64,000 nt of DNA from Solirubrobacteraceae bacterium (GTDB taxonomy: Bacteria; Actinomycetota; Thermoleophilia; Solirubrobacterales; Solirubrobacteraceae), in the NCBI GenBank assembly GCA_016463765.1, contig JAEMQS010000001.1:1-64000 (forward strand). Direction: 5' to 3'. The notes beneath the pieces were generated by a model. The model did not search any database. It had not been told where the DNA came from and saw nothing but the letters and a program-made list of their open reading frames with translations. Made by a program: the position numbers and the translations under genes. Of the stretch, positions 39,003 through 47,894 are shown in pieces; position 1 is the stretch's first letter; each line of letters begins with the position of its first letter.

Positions 39003-40184
39003 TCAGCCGGCGACCTTGATGATCACGGCGTCGCCCTGCCCGCCGCCGGAGCAGATCGCGGCGCAGCCGAGGCCGCCGCCGCGGCGGCGCAGCTCCAGCG
39101 CGAGCGAGCCGATGATCCGGGCGCCCGAGGCGCCGAGCGGGTGGCCGAGGGCCACGGCGCCGCCGTTGACGTTGACCTTCTCCTCGTCGACGCCGAGCAT
39201 GCGCGTCGAGTTCAGGGCGACGGAGGCGAACGCCTCGTTGATCTCCCAGAGGTCGATGTCCTGGGCCGACAGGCCGGCCTTCTCGAGCGCCTTCATCGCC
39301 GCGTTGGCGGGCGTGCGGGCGAGGTAGGCGAAGTCGTCGGCGACGGCGGCCTGCGCCACGATCTCGCCGAGGATCTCCTTGCCGTTGGCGGCGGCCCACT
39401 CGTCGGACGCCAGCACGAGCGCGCCGGCACCGTCGTTGACGGCCGGCGAGTTGCCGGCCGTGTGGCTGCCGTCCTTGCCGTGCAGGCCGCGCAGCTTGCT
39501 CAGGCCCTCCAGCGACGTGTCGCGGCGCGGCGCCTCGTCGATCTCGACGACGGTGTCGCCCTTGCGGCCGCTGATCGTCACCGAGACGATCTCCTCGGGC
39601 AGGCGCCCGGCGTCGGTCGCCTCGACCGCGCGCTGGTGCGAGCGCAGCGCCCACTTGTCGAGGTCGGCCCGCGTGATCTCGAGCTCCTCGCCGACCTCGG
39701 TGGCCTCCTGGAACATCTGCTTGCCGGTGAAGGCGTTCGTCAGGCCGTCGGTGACCATCGCGTCGAGGAACTTGCCCTCGCCCATGCGGTAGCCGAAGCG
39801 GGCGTTCGGGACGAGGTACGGCGCCTTGCTCATCGACTCCATGCCGGCGCCGACGCCGACCTCCACCTCACCGAGGCGGATCTGGTCGTCGAGCAGGCCG
39901 ACGGCGCGCATGCCCGAGGCGCACACCTTGTTGATCGTCTCGGAGGGCACCTCCTTCGGGATGCCCGCGTTGATCTGCGCCTGGCGCGACGGGATCTGGC
40001 CGGCCCCGCCCTGCAGGACCTGGCCGACGACGACGTGCTGCACCTGCTCGGGATCGACGGAGGCGCGCTCGAGCGCGGCCTCGATGGCGATGCCGCCGAG
40101 CTTCGTGGCGTCGATCGTGGACAGGGCGCCGCCGAGCTTCCCGATCGGGGTGCGGGCAGCGCCGAGGATGACGGTCTTGGGCAT
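39003..40184 (-). CDS. Acetyl-CoA C-acetyltransferase (thiolase)
   Basis: VILGAARTPIGKLGGALSTI; NKVCASGMRAV; NVNGGAVALGHPLGASGARI; CAAICSGGGQGDAVIIKV. Confidence 0.95.
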   Translation of the reverse strand: MPKTVILGAARTPIGKLGGALSTIDATKLGGIAIEAALERASVDPEQVQHVVVGQVLQGGAGQIPSRQAQINAGIPKEVPSETINKVCASGMRAVGLLDDQIRLGEVEVGVGAGMESMSKAPYLVPNARFGYRMGEGKFLDAMVTDGLTNAFTGKQMFQEATEVGEELEITRADLDKWALRSHQRAVEATDAGRLPEEIVSVTISGRKGDTVVEIDEAPRRDTSLEGLSKLRGLHGKDGSHTAGNSPAVNDGAGALVLASDEWAAANGKEILGEIVAQAAVADDFAYLARTPANAAMKALEKAGLSAQDIDLWEINEAFASVALNSTRMLGVDEEKVNVNGGAVALGHPLGASGARIIGSLALELRRRGGGLGCAAICSGGGQGDAVIIKVAG

Positions 40185-40318
40185 GCGGGACGACTCCGGG
40201 TTTCGCGTGCTGTGGTCCCAGCGGCTCCTGCATGGGCCGGGACGGTGATCCACCGCACGGTACCGAACGGTCGGAAACGGCGGTTTTCGCCTGACGCGTG
40301 GCATAGGCTCACGCGACC

Positions 40319-41755
40319 ATGGACGTCTCCTCCACCACCGCGGCGCCGTCCAGCACGGGCGCCGACACCGTCGTCGTCGGGCTGCTCGACGGCGAGGCCC
40401 CCACCTTCGATGTCGACGGTGCCCTCGCGGCCCTCGTGGCCTCCGGTGAAGCCAAGCCCGCCTTCAAGCGCCTGGCGCTCGCCCACGCGGGCGGGACACG
40501 CCTGCTGGCCGTCGGACTCGGCGCGCGCGACGCCCTGACGCCCGAGCGCGCACGGGTCGCCGCGGCGGTCGCCCTGGGCCGTGCGCGGGAGGTGGGTGCC
40601 ACCACGGTGTGCTGGGTCCGTCCCGAGGGCACCGGCAGCGAGATCGCCGCAGCGCTGGTCGAGGGCACGGTGCTCGCCGCCTACCGGTACGACGCGATGC
40701 GCAGCGCGCCGCCCGAGGACGCGGGCGGTCCGACGGCGCTGATGGTCGCGGGCGCGGACGACATCGCCACCGACGTGGACCGCGCGGCCACGGTCGCCGC
40801 CGCCGTGAACGCGGCGCGCGACCTGCAGAACGCGCCCGCGAACGAGCTGACGCCCACCGCGCTGGCCACCGCCGCGTCGGAGCTCGGCCAGCTGCCCGGC
40901 GTGCAGGTCAGCATCGACGGCCGCGAGGGCATCGAGGCCCGCGGGATGGGCTGCTTCGCGGGGGTAGCGCAGGGCTCTGAAGAGGAACCCGCCCTCATCA
41001 CGATCCGCTACGAGCCCGCAGAGGCCGTCGACGCCCCGCTGCTCGGCTTCGTCGGCAAGGCCGTGACGTTCGACAGCGGCGGCATCTCGCTGAAGCCCGC
41101 GGGCAAGATGCACGAGATGAAGTTCGACATGTCGGGCGGCGCCGCGGTGCTCGCCGCGACCGAGGCGATCGCGCGGCTCCGCCTGCCGATCCGTCTCGTC
41201 AGCGTCATCGGCGCGACCGAGAACCTGCCCAGCGGCCGGTCGGTGAAGCCCGGCGACGTGCTGACCGCGATGGACGGCACGACCGTCGAGGTCAACAACA
41301 CCGACGCCGAGGGCCGGCTGGTCCTCGCCGACTGCATCCTGCACGCCCGTGAGCTGGGCGCCGAGCGGATCGTGGACCTCGCGACGCTCACCGGCGCGAT
41401 CGTCGTCGGCCTGGGCTCGACCTACGCCGGGCTACTCGGCACCGACGACGCGTGGGTCGACGCGGTGCGCGACGCCGGGGAGCGGACCGGCGAGCTGGTC
41501 TGGCGCCTGCCGCTGCACGCCGAGTACGCGGACATGGTCAAGGGCGAGGTCGCCGACCTCCTCAACGCGACGGCCGAACGCAAGGCGGGATCGATCACCG
41601 CGGCGGAGTTCCTCCGGCACTTCGCGGGCGACGTCCCGTGGGCGCACGTCGACATCGCGGGGACCGCGTGGGGCCTCGGCCGGGCGTACGCGCGCAAGGG
41701 CGGGTCAGGCTTCGGAGTACGACTGCTGGTGGATCTCGCGGAGGCGCACGCATGA
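40319..41755 (+). CDS. pepA: Leucyl aminopeptidase (M17)
   Basis: VGKAVTFDSGGISLKPAGKMHEMKFDMSGGAAVL; VNNTDAEGRLVLADCI; ATLTGAIVVGLG. Confidence 0.95.
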   Translation: MDVSSTTAAPSSTGADTVVVGLLDGEAPTFDVDGALAALVASGEAKPAFKRLALAHAGGTRLLAVGLGARDALTPERARVAAAVALGRAREVGATTVCWVRPEGTGSEIAAALVEGTVLAAYRYDAMRSAPPEDAGGPTALMVAGADDIATDVDRAATVAAAVNAARDLQNAPANELTPTALATAASELGQLPGVQVSIDGREGIEARGMGCFAGVAQGSEEEPALITIRYEPAEAVDAPLLGFVGKAVTFDSGGISLKPAGKMHEMKFDMSGGAAVLAATEAIARLRLPIRLVSVIGATENLPSGRSVKPGDVLTAMDGTTVEVNNTDAEGRLVLADCILHARELGAERIVDLATLTGAIVVGLGSTYAGLLGTDDAWVDAVRDAGERTGELVWRLPLHAEYADMVKGEVADLLNATAERKAGSITAAEFLRHFAGDVPWAHVDIAGTAWGLGRAYARKGGSGFGVRLLVDLAEAHA

Positions 41756-42885
41756 ACTTCGACCTTTCATCTGACCACGAGCTGATGCGCCGCACGGTGC
41801 GTGACTTCGCCGAGCAGGAGGTCGCCCCCGTCGCCGAGGAGCTCGACCGCGAGAAGCGGTTCCCGTACGAGCTCGTGCGCAAGATGGGCGAGCTCGGATG
41901 GATGGGCATTCCGTTCCCCGAGGAGGTCGGCGGCGCGGGCGGCGATTCGCTCGCCTACGCGATCGCGGTCGAGGAGCTCACGCGCATCGACTCGTCGGTC
42001 GCGATCACGATGTGCGCGCACACGTCGCTCGGCACCCAGCCGATCTACCTGTTCGGCTCGGACGAGCAGCGCGCCGACTGGCTGCCGAGGCTCACGTCGG
42101 GCGAGGTCTTGGGCGCGTTCGGGCTGACGGAGCCCGAGGCCGGGTCGGACGCCGGCAACGTGCAGACGCGCGCGGTCCTCGGCGACGACGGCTGGACGAT
42201 CAACGGCGCGAAGCAGTTCATCACCAACGCGGGCACGTCGATGAGCGGCGTGGTCTGCATCACGGCGAAGACGGCGGACGACGAGATCTCGAACCTCATC
42301 GTCCCCCAGGACGCCCCCGGCTACGAGCAGGGCGAGCCGTATCGGAAGATGGGCTGGAACGCGTCGGACACGCGGCCGCTGTCGTTCACCGACTGCCGGG
42401 TCCCCAAGGAGAACCTCCTCGGCCCGCGCGGCGCCGGCTTCAAGCAGTTCCTGCGCGTGCTGGACATCGGCCGGATCGGGGTGGCCGCGATGGGCGTCGG
42501 CCTCGCCCAGGGCGCCCTCGACGAGGCGCTGAAGTACGCCAAGCAGCGCCACGCGTTCGGCAAGCCGATCTCCAAGTACCAGGCGATCCAGGCCAAGCTC
42601 GCCGACCTGTCGTGCGAGATCGAGGCGGCCCGGCTGCTCGTGTACCGGGCGGCGTGCGAGAAGGACCTCGGACGCGACTTCTCCCTGACCGCGGCGCAGG
42701 CGAAGCTGAAGACCGGCCGGCTGGCCGTGCGCGCCGCCGAGGAAGCCGTGCAGATCCACGGCGGGTACGGCTACATCGAGGAATACCCGGTGTGCCGCAT
42801 GTACCGCGACGCGAAGATCCTCACCATCGGCGAGGGCACCGACGAGGTGCAGCAGATGGTCATCGCGCGAGCGCTCGGGGCCTGA
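41752..42885 (+). CDS. Acyl-CoA dehydrogenase
   Basis: ATGA overlap with pepA; FGLTEPEAGSDAGNVQTRAV, RHAFGKPISKYQAIQAKLADL, QIHGGYGYIEEYPVCRMYRDAKILTIGEGTDEVQQMVIAR. Confidence 0.95.
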   Translation: MNFDLSSDHELMRRTVRDFAEQEVAPVAEELDREKRFPYELVRKMGELGWMGIPFPEEVGGAGGDSLAYAIAVEELTRIDSSVAITMCAHTSLGTQPIYLFGSDEQRADWLPRLTSGEVLGAFGLTEPEAGSDAGNVQTRAVLGDDGWTINGAKQFITNAGTSMSGVVCITAKTADDEISNLIVPQDAPGYEQGEPYRKMGWNASDTRPLSFTDCRVPKENLLGPRGAGFKQFLRVLDIGRIGVAAMGVGLAQGALDEALKYAKQRHAFGKPISKYQAIQAKLADLSCEIEAARLLVYRAACEKDLGRDFSLTAAQAKLKTGRLAVRAAEEAVQIHGGYGYIEEYPVCRMYRDAKILTIGEGTDEVQQMVIARALGA

Positions 42886-42888
42886 GCG

Positions 42889-43842
42889 CTACGGATCGAC
42901 GGGGTCGTCGCCCAGCAGCTGCGCCGCGGCGCTGGCGGGGTCCAGCCGGCGCTCTGCGACCTCGTCGACCAGCCGGTCGAACTCGGCGTCATCGGCCAGG
43001 CGCGCTTCCATCTCGCGCCGCATCCGCGCGACGGCCAGCGCCATGATCTCGTTGCGCAGGTTGCGCCGGCGGCGCTCGGACAGCGTGCCCTCGCCCTCGA
43101 TGTAGGCGCGGTGTTCGTCGAGCTTCGCCAGCAGCTCGGCGACGCCCTCGCCCCGCATGGCCTCCGTGCGCACGATCGGCACCGGCCAGCCGCCGCTCGG
43201 CGCCAGCGACAGGACGCCGCGGATCTCGCGGACCATCGTGTCGGTCAGCGGGTGGTCGGCCTTGTTGATGCAGATGACGTCGGGGATCTCCATGATCCCG
43301 GCCTTCAGCGCCTGGATCGAGTCGCCGCCGCCCGGGTTCAGGACGAGCAGCACGGTGTCGGCGTGGTCGATGATGTCGACCTCCGCCTGCCCGACGCCGA
43401 CGGTCTCCAGGTAGATGTCGTCGCGGCCCGCGGCGTCCATGAGCAGCGCGGCCTGCAGCGACGCCTCGCTGAGCCCGCCGAGCGCGCCGCGGTTCGCCAT
43501 CGAGCGGATGAAGACCCCGGGGTCGAGGAAGTGGTCGGTGAGCCGGATGCGGTCGCCGAGGATCGCGCCGTGGGTGAACGGCGACGACGGGTCGATCGAG
43601 AGCACCCCGACGCTCTTGCCGGCCTCGCGGCGCAGCTTCGTCATCGCGCCGACGAGCGTCGACTTGCCGGCGCCGGGCGCACCGGTGATGCCGACGACCC
43701 GCGCCTTGCCGGTGTGCGGGTAGACCTCGCGGACGAGCGCCCAGCCGGCGGGGTCGTCGTTCTCGACGAGCGAGATCGCGCGGGCCAGCGCGCGGCGGTC
43801 GCCACTCAGGAGGCGGTCGGAAAGAGATGCGGCGGTCGGCAT
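42889..43842 (-). CDS. meaB: Methylmalonyl-CoA mutase-associated GTPase MeaB (ArgK family)
   Basis: VVGITGAPGAGKSTLVGAMTKLRREAGKSVGVLSIDPSSPFTHGAILGDRIRLTDHFLDPGVFIRSMANRGALGGLS; ETVGVGQAEVDI. Confidence 0.95.
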   Translation of the reverse strand: MPTAASLSDRLLSGDRRALARAISLVENDDPAGWALVREVYPHTGKARVVGITGAPGAGKSTLVGAMTKLRREAGKSVGVLSIDPSSPFTHGAILGDRIRLTDHFLDPGVFIRSMANRGALGGLSEASLQAALLMDAAGRDDIYLETVGVGQAEVDIIDHADTVLLVLNPGGGDSIQALKAGIMEIPDVICINKADHPLTDTMVREIRGVLSLAPSGGWPVPIVRTEAMRGEGVAELLAKLDEHRAYIEGEGTLSERRRRNLRNEIMALAVARMRREMEARLADDAEFDRLVDEVAERRLDPASAAAQLLGDDPVDP

Positions 43843-43872
43843 GACGACGGCGGATGGTAATGATCCGCCGAC

Positions 43873-44526
43873 ATGTCCTCGGTCCCGCCCCCTCGCACGC
43901 CGCCGCCACCCCTCGCCGGCGGGCCGCTCGCCCTCCTGCGCTTCGCGCGCCGCCACCACATGCTCAACCGCAAGTACCTGCGGCTCATCGCCCGCTGGGC
44001 GTGGCTGAAGGTGAAGTTCCGCGGGCGGCTGCAGACCGACGGCCTGTGCTTCATCGGCCCGGGCGTGACCTTCGAGATCGGGCCCGAGGCGAAGGTCGTG
44101 CTCGGCCGCTGGACCTGGCTCGGGACCGGCTGCAAGATCCGCGTGCACGAGGGCGAGTTGCGGATCGGCGCGAAGACCATCGTCGGCCAGGACTGCGTGT
44201 GGAGCGTCTACCAGCACGTGTCCATCGGCCGGGAGTGCATCGTGGCCGACCGGGTGATGTTCATCGACTTCGACCACGGGGTCAGCGAGGTCGACCGGCC
44301 GATCCGCGAGCAGGGCATCTGGAAGGCGCCGGTCCGCGTGGGCCACAACGTCTGGATCGGATACGGCGCCGCGTTCCTGCGCGGCTGCACCGTCGGCGAC
44401 AACTCGGTGGTGGGGACCTACACGGTCGTGAACAAGGAGTTCGGCGAGAACGTCGTCCTCGGCGGGGCGCCCGGGCGGATCCTGCGCATGCGCAAGGCGC
44501 CCGAGACGCTCCGCTGGGCCGACTGA
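43873..44526 (+). CDS. Left-handed beta-helix acyltransferase (hexapeptide repeat)
   Basis: FEIGPEAKVVLGRWTWLGTGCKIRVHEGELRIGAKTIVGQDC...HNVWIGYGAAFLRGCTVGDNSVVGTYTVVNKEFGENVVLGGAPGRIL. Confidence 0.85.
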   Translation: MSSVPPPRTPPPPLAGGPLALLRFARRHHMLNRKYLRLIARWAWLKVKFRGRLQTDGLCFIGPGVTFEIGPEAKVVLGRWTWLGTGCKIRVHEGELRIGAKTIVGQDCVWSVYQHVSIGRECIVADRVMFIDFDHGVSEVDRPIREQGIWKAPVRVGHNVWIGYGAAFLRGCTVGDNSVVGTYTVVNKEFGENVVLGGAPGRILRMRKAPETLRWAD

Positions 44527-44529
44527 GCG

Positions 44530-45243
44530 CTACCGGCCGCAGTGCGGCCAGGGCGCGGCGCCTTCGCGCTTGTACAGCGTCGCCGCACGGCGATCCTGCT
44601 CGGCCTCGGACGCCTTCGCGGGGTCGCCCTTGCCGCCGACCGACCGCCACGTCGGGCGGGAGAACTGGTACTTGCCGCGGTACAGGCCGTTGGCGCTGAC
44701 CGCCCGCGGGTCGCCGCCGGACTCGCACGCCGCGATCTTCTCCAGGGTGCGCCGCAGGTCGGCGGGGATCGCGGAGCTCGTCTCGCGCTCGGGGGTCTCC
44801 CCGGCGGTCGCCCCGCCGTCGGCCTGCGTGGACGCCGCGCGGCCGCGCAGGCCCAGCGACGAGAGGGTCGCGTTGTCGAGGCGACCGGTGACCTTCAGGT
44901 CCTCGTCGCGCTGGTACGCGCGGATGGCGGCCCGCGTGACGGGGCCGATCACGCCGTCGGCGGTGACGCCGAGCTTGCGCTGGGCGGCCCGCACGGTCGC
45001 CCCGCTGAGCGCGGAGTCGGACGCCGTCGACGCCTTCGGCGGCGCGTCCTGGTCACCGCTCGCGGCGACGGCCGATCCGCCGCCGAGGGCGATCACGCCG
45101 CACACCACGACGGCACCACCGCGGCCGCGCAGCCTTCGACGCGCAGCACGGGCGGCAGCCGCGCGACGAGCGCGGGACGCGCGCAGCGAGCGACGGAAGT
45201 TGACGTCCGCAGACGCGGACAGCGATTCCTGGTTCTGGGGCAC
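44530..45243 (-). CDS. Peptidoglycan-binding + transglycosylase-like (resuscitation-promoting factor-type) protein
   Basis: VRAAQRKLGVTADGVIGPVTRAAIRAYQRD; LEKIAACESGGDPRAVSANGLYRGKYQFSRPTWRSVGGKGDPAKASEAEQDRRAATLY. Confidence 0.88.
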   Translation of the reverse strand: MPQNQESLSASADVNFRRSLRASRARRAAAARAARRRLRGRGGAVVVCGVIALGGGSAVAASGDQDAPPKASTASDSALSGATVRAAQRKLGVTADGVIGPVTRAAIRAYQRDEDLKVTGRLDNATLSSLGLRGRAASTQADGGATAGETPERETSSAIPADLRRTLEKIAACESGGDPRAVSANGLYRGKYQFSRPTWRSVGGKGDPAKASEAEQDRRAATLYKREGAAPWPHCGR

Positions 45244-45257
45244 GACGAACGACTCCT

Positions 45258-45394
45258 TGGTCCTCGCGCCTACGGGGTTAGCTGACGGGCTCGCGCTTTG
45301 GACCTGCGCTACGCCGGATCGATTCCGGCGATTCGCCCCCGGGGCCTGACGGCCCCACTGGTTCCCCCGCTCCCGGTCGGACAGGCCGTCCGGG
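45258..45394 (-). ncRNA. ydaO/yuaA-type cyclic di-AMP riboswitch (approximate ends)
   Basis: Minus-strand GGGGGAACC...GGGGGCGAATCGCCGG...GGTCCAAAGCGCGAGCCCGTCAGCTAACCCCGTAGGCG, typical of actinobacterial ydaO leaders of cell-wall hydrolase genes; just upstream of start at 45243. Confidence 0.85.
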
Positions 45395-45458
45395 ACTCGG
45401 CGTCATAACACAACGGTCATGCAGAGTAGCGGCAGTCCGGACGGAACCTTGAGTCCCG

Positions 45459-46469
45459 CTACATCCGGCCGCACACGGGCCAGGGCGTTGCGCCCTCGCG
45501 CCGGTACAGCGCCGCGGCCCGGCGGTCCTGCTCGGCCTCGGACGCCTTCGCCGGGTCGCCCTTGCCCCCCACCGACCGCCAGGTCGAGCGCAGGAACTGG
45601 TACTTGCCGCGGTACAGCCCGTTGGCGCTGATCGCCCGCGGGTTGCCGCCGGATTCGCAGCGTGCGATCCGCTCGAGCCGCGCCCGCATCTCGGGTCCGA
45701 TCACGGGATCCTCGGTCTTCGGCGGTGTCGGAGACAGCCCGCCCGAGGAGGGAATGTCCTTGCGGCGGTCCTTGGCGGGACGCTTCTGCGTCTCCGTGCG
45801 CGGAGGCGTCGGTGAGAGCCCCGCGTCGTCGGGCACCTGGCCGCCGACCGCCGGCGGAGGCGAGCCTGCGAGGGCGCCGCCCACGACGGGCGGGCCGGCG
45901 CTCTCGGCCTCCTCGTCGACCGGGGGCTCCTCGGGCGTCGTCGGCGTGGTCTCGGCCGGCGCGGTCGGCGTGGTGGCAGGCGCCGTCGCAGCCGGCGTGG
46001 TCTCGGTCGTCGCCGGTGCGGTCGTCGCCGCCGGTTCCTCCGGCGCGACCGAGGCCTGCTCGGCGAGGGCCGCCGGATCGCTCGCGGCCGCGCCCGACGC
46101 GACGGTCGTCGACAGCACGCTCAGCTGCTCGCGCACCACCCCGAGCGCGACCAGCGTGGCGTCGTCGAGCCGACCGGTCACCGGGAGCCCACGGCCGCCC
46201 TGAAAGCTCTTGATCGCCGACCGCGTGGCCGGACCGACCACACCGTCGACCGGCACGCCGAGACGGCGCTGGGCGGCGCGGATGAGGTCCTCGCCCGTGG
46301 GCGCGGCGGCCGCGGTCGCGGTCGCGCCCCCTCCCCCGCCGGCGACGACGCCGGCCAACGCGGCGCCCAGCACGAGAGCGAGCACGCCGATGGCCACGGC
46401 GGCAGCCCTGCGGATACGTTCACGGTTCTTCGCGATGATCAGCGCACGCGGCGCCGCACGATCGGGCAC
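45459..46469 (-). CDS. Peptidoglycan-binding + RPF/transglycosylase-like protein with Thr/Pro-rich linker
   Basis: IRAAQRRLGVPVDGVVGPATRSAIKSFQ; LERIARCESGGNPRAISANGLYRGKYQFLRSTWRSVGGKGDPAKASEAEQDRRAAALY. Confidence 0.88.
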   Translation of the reverse strand: MPDRAAPRALIIAKNRERIRRAAAVAIGVLALVLGAALAGVVAGGGGGATATAAAAPTGEDLIRAAQRRLGVPVDGVVGPATRSAIKSFQGGRGLPVTGRLDDATLVALGVVREQLSVLSTTVASGAAASDPAALAEQASVAPEEPAATTAPATTETTPAATAPATTPTAPAETTPTTPEEPPVDEEAESAGPPVVGGALAGSPPPAVGGQVPDDAGLSPTPPRTETQKRPAKDRRKDIPSSGGLSPTPPKTEDPVIGPEMRARLERIARCESGGNPRAISANGLYRGKYQFLRSTWRSVGGKGDPAKASEAEQDRRAAALYRREGATPWPVCGRM

Positions 46470-46487
46470 CTCAGACAGCTCCTCGGT

Positions 46488-46632
46488 CCTTCATGCCTAC
46501 GGAGTTAGCTGACGGACTCGCGCTCTGGACCTTGCGCTACACCGGATGATCTCCCGGCGATTCGCCCCCGGGGCAGATGCCCCAACGGTTCCCCCGCTCC
46601 CTCTCACCCCGAACACGGCGAGAGAGATTCGG
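46488..46632 (-). ncRNA. ydaO/yuaA-type cyclic di-AMP riboswitch, second copy (approximate ends)
   Basis: Minus-strand GGGGGAACCG...CCCCGGGGGCGAATCGCCGG...GGTCCAGAGCGCGAGTCCGTCAGCTAACTCCGTAGGC upstream of start at 46469. Confidence 0.85.
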
Positions 46633-46706
46633 CCTGTGCATTACCTGGCGCGCGCACGGTACGACGCCCGCCGGACGGAACGTTCGCCAGATGCAGGCGA
46701 AATCCT

Positions 46707-47894
46707 TCAGACCGGCGTGCGGTGCAGCTCGGCGTAGATCGCCGCCGTCTGCCTGCCGATGTCCTGCCAGTCGAAGCGCAGGACGTGCTCCGACGCCTCG
46801 GTCACCAGACGGTCACGCAGCGGCGCGTCCGTCAGCAGCCGCTCGATCATCACGCCCAGGTGCTCGGCGTCGCCGCCGTTGAAGCGCAGGCCGACCCGCT
46901 CGCCGGGCGGAACGACCTCCCGCAGGCCCCCGGTGTCAGCCACGATGCACGGGCATCCGCTCGCCATGGCCTCCAGCGCGACCAGCCCGAACGGCTCGTA
47001 CAGCGACGGGATCACGCACAGGTCGGCGATCCGGTAGAGCGAGTGCAGCACGTCGTCGCCGATCCACCCGAGGAACGTGCCGTGCTCGTCGAGGCCGAGC
47101 TCGGTGGCCTGGGCGCGCAGCTCCGCCTCGTGGGTGCCCGACCCCGCGACGAGGAACCGCACGTCGCCCAGCTCCTCGATGATCGGGACGAGGGCCTCGA
47201 GCGCGAGCTGGAAGCCCTTCTCGTAGACGAGCCTGCCGACCAGGAGGACGAGCCGCTGGTCGGGCGCGGCGAAGTTCGCGCGCAGCGTCGCGAGGTCGTC
47301 GACGGGCTGCAGGTCGAGCGGGTCGATCCCGTTCGGGATGACCGTGATGCGGGACTCGTCGATGTCGAAGATGTCCGCCACGTGGCCCTGCATGTAGTGC
47401 GAGCAGGTGATGACGCGGTCGGCGCGATGGACCATCCACTTCTCCACCCCGTGGATCCACGACTGCGGATGCTTGTCCACCCAGCCCTGGTGGCGGCCGT
47501 ACTCCGTCGCGTGGATCGTGGCGACCATCGGGCACCCGAAGCGCTTGGCGAGGTGGTCGCACGCCGTCCCGACGAGCCAGTCGTGACCGTGGACGAGGTC
47601 GAAGCTCAACCGGTCGCCGAGATCGACGCCCGCGGCCACCATGTCGGTGTTCATGTGCTCGACCCACGTGACGAACTCGCCGAGGTCGCGCGGACGGGTC
47701 GGCTCCTGCACCCGGTGGACGATCACGCCACCCAGCTCCGCCTCCGCGGGCACCGCACCGTCGCCGCGGGTGAGCACGTGGACCTCGACGCCCTCGCGGA
47801 CCATCGCCTCGGAGAGCTTGCGGACGTGCCGCGCGAGTCCACCCTCCACGATCGGCGGGTACTCCCAGGTCAGGATCAGGACGCGGAGGCTCAT
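46707..47894 (-). CDS. GT4 alpha-glucosyltransferase, Rv3032-like
   Basis: LRVLILTWEYPPIVEGGLARHVRKLSEAM; HGHDWLVG; TIHATEYGRHQGWVDKHPQSWIHGVEKWMVHRADRVITCSHYM; YEPFGLVALEAMASG. Confidence 0.9.
   Translation of the reverse strand: MSLRVLILTWEYPPIVEGGLARHVRKLSEAMVREGVEVHVLTRGDGAVPAEAELGGVIVHRVQEPTRPRDLGEFVTWVEHMNTDMVAAGVDLGDRLSFDLVHGHDWLVGTACDHLAKRFGCPMVATIHATEYGRHQGWVDKHPQSWIHGVEKWMVHRADRVITCSHYMQGHVADIFDIDESRITVIPNGIDPLDLQPVDDLATLRANFAAPDQRLVLLVGRLVYEKGFQLALEALVPIIEELGDVRFLVAGSGTHEAELRAQATELGLDEHGTFLGWIGDDVLHSLYRIADLCVIPSLYEPFGLVALEAMASGCPCIVADTGGLREVVPPGERVGLRFNGGDAEHLGVMIERLLTDAPLRDRLVTEASEHVLRFDWQDIGRQTAAIYAELHRTPV

Noticed and set aside
36971-39019. 682-aa plus-strand ORF
   Set aside because: Spans antisense of the HAD and secreted-protein genes; RRGRRGSRRRS-type low-complexity translation is the reverse of the Pro/Ala linker.
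40255-40318. CCGAACGGTCGG near-palindrome between thiolase and pepA
   Set aside because: Two mismatches and such GC-rich near-palindromes are common by chance here.
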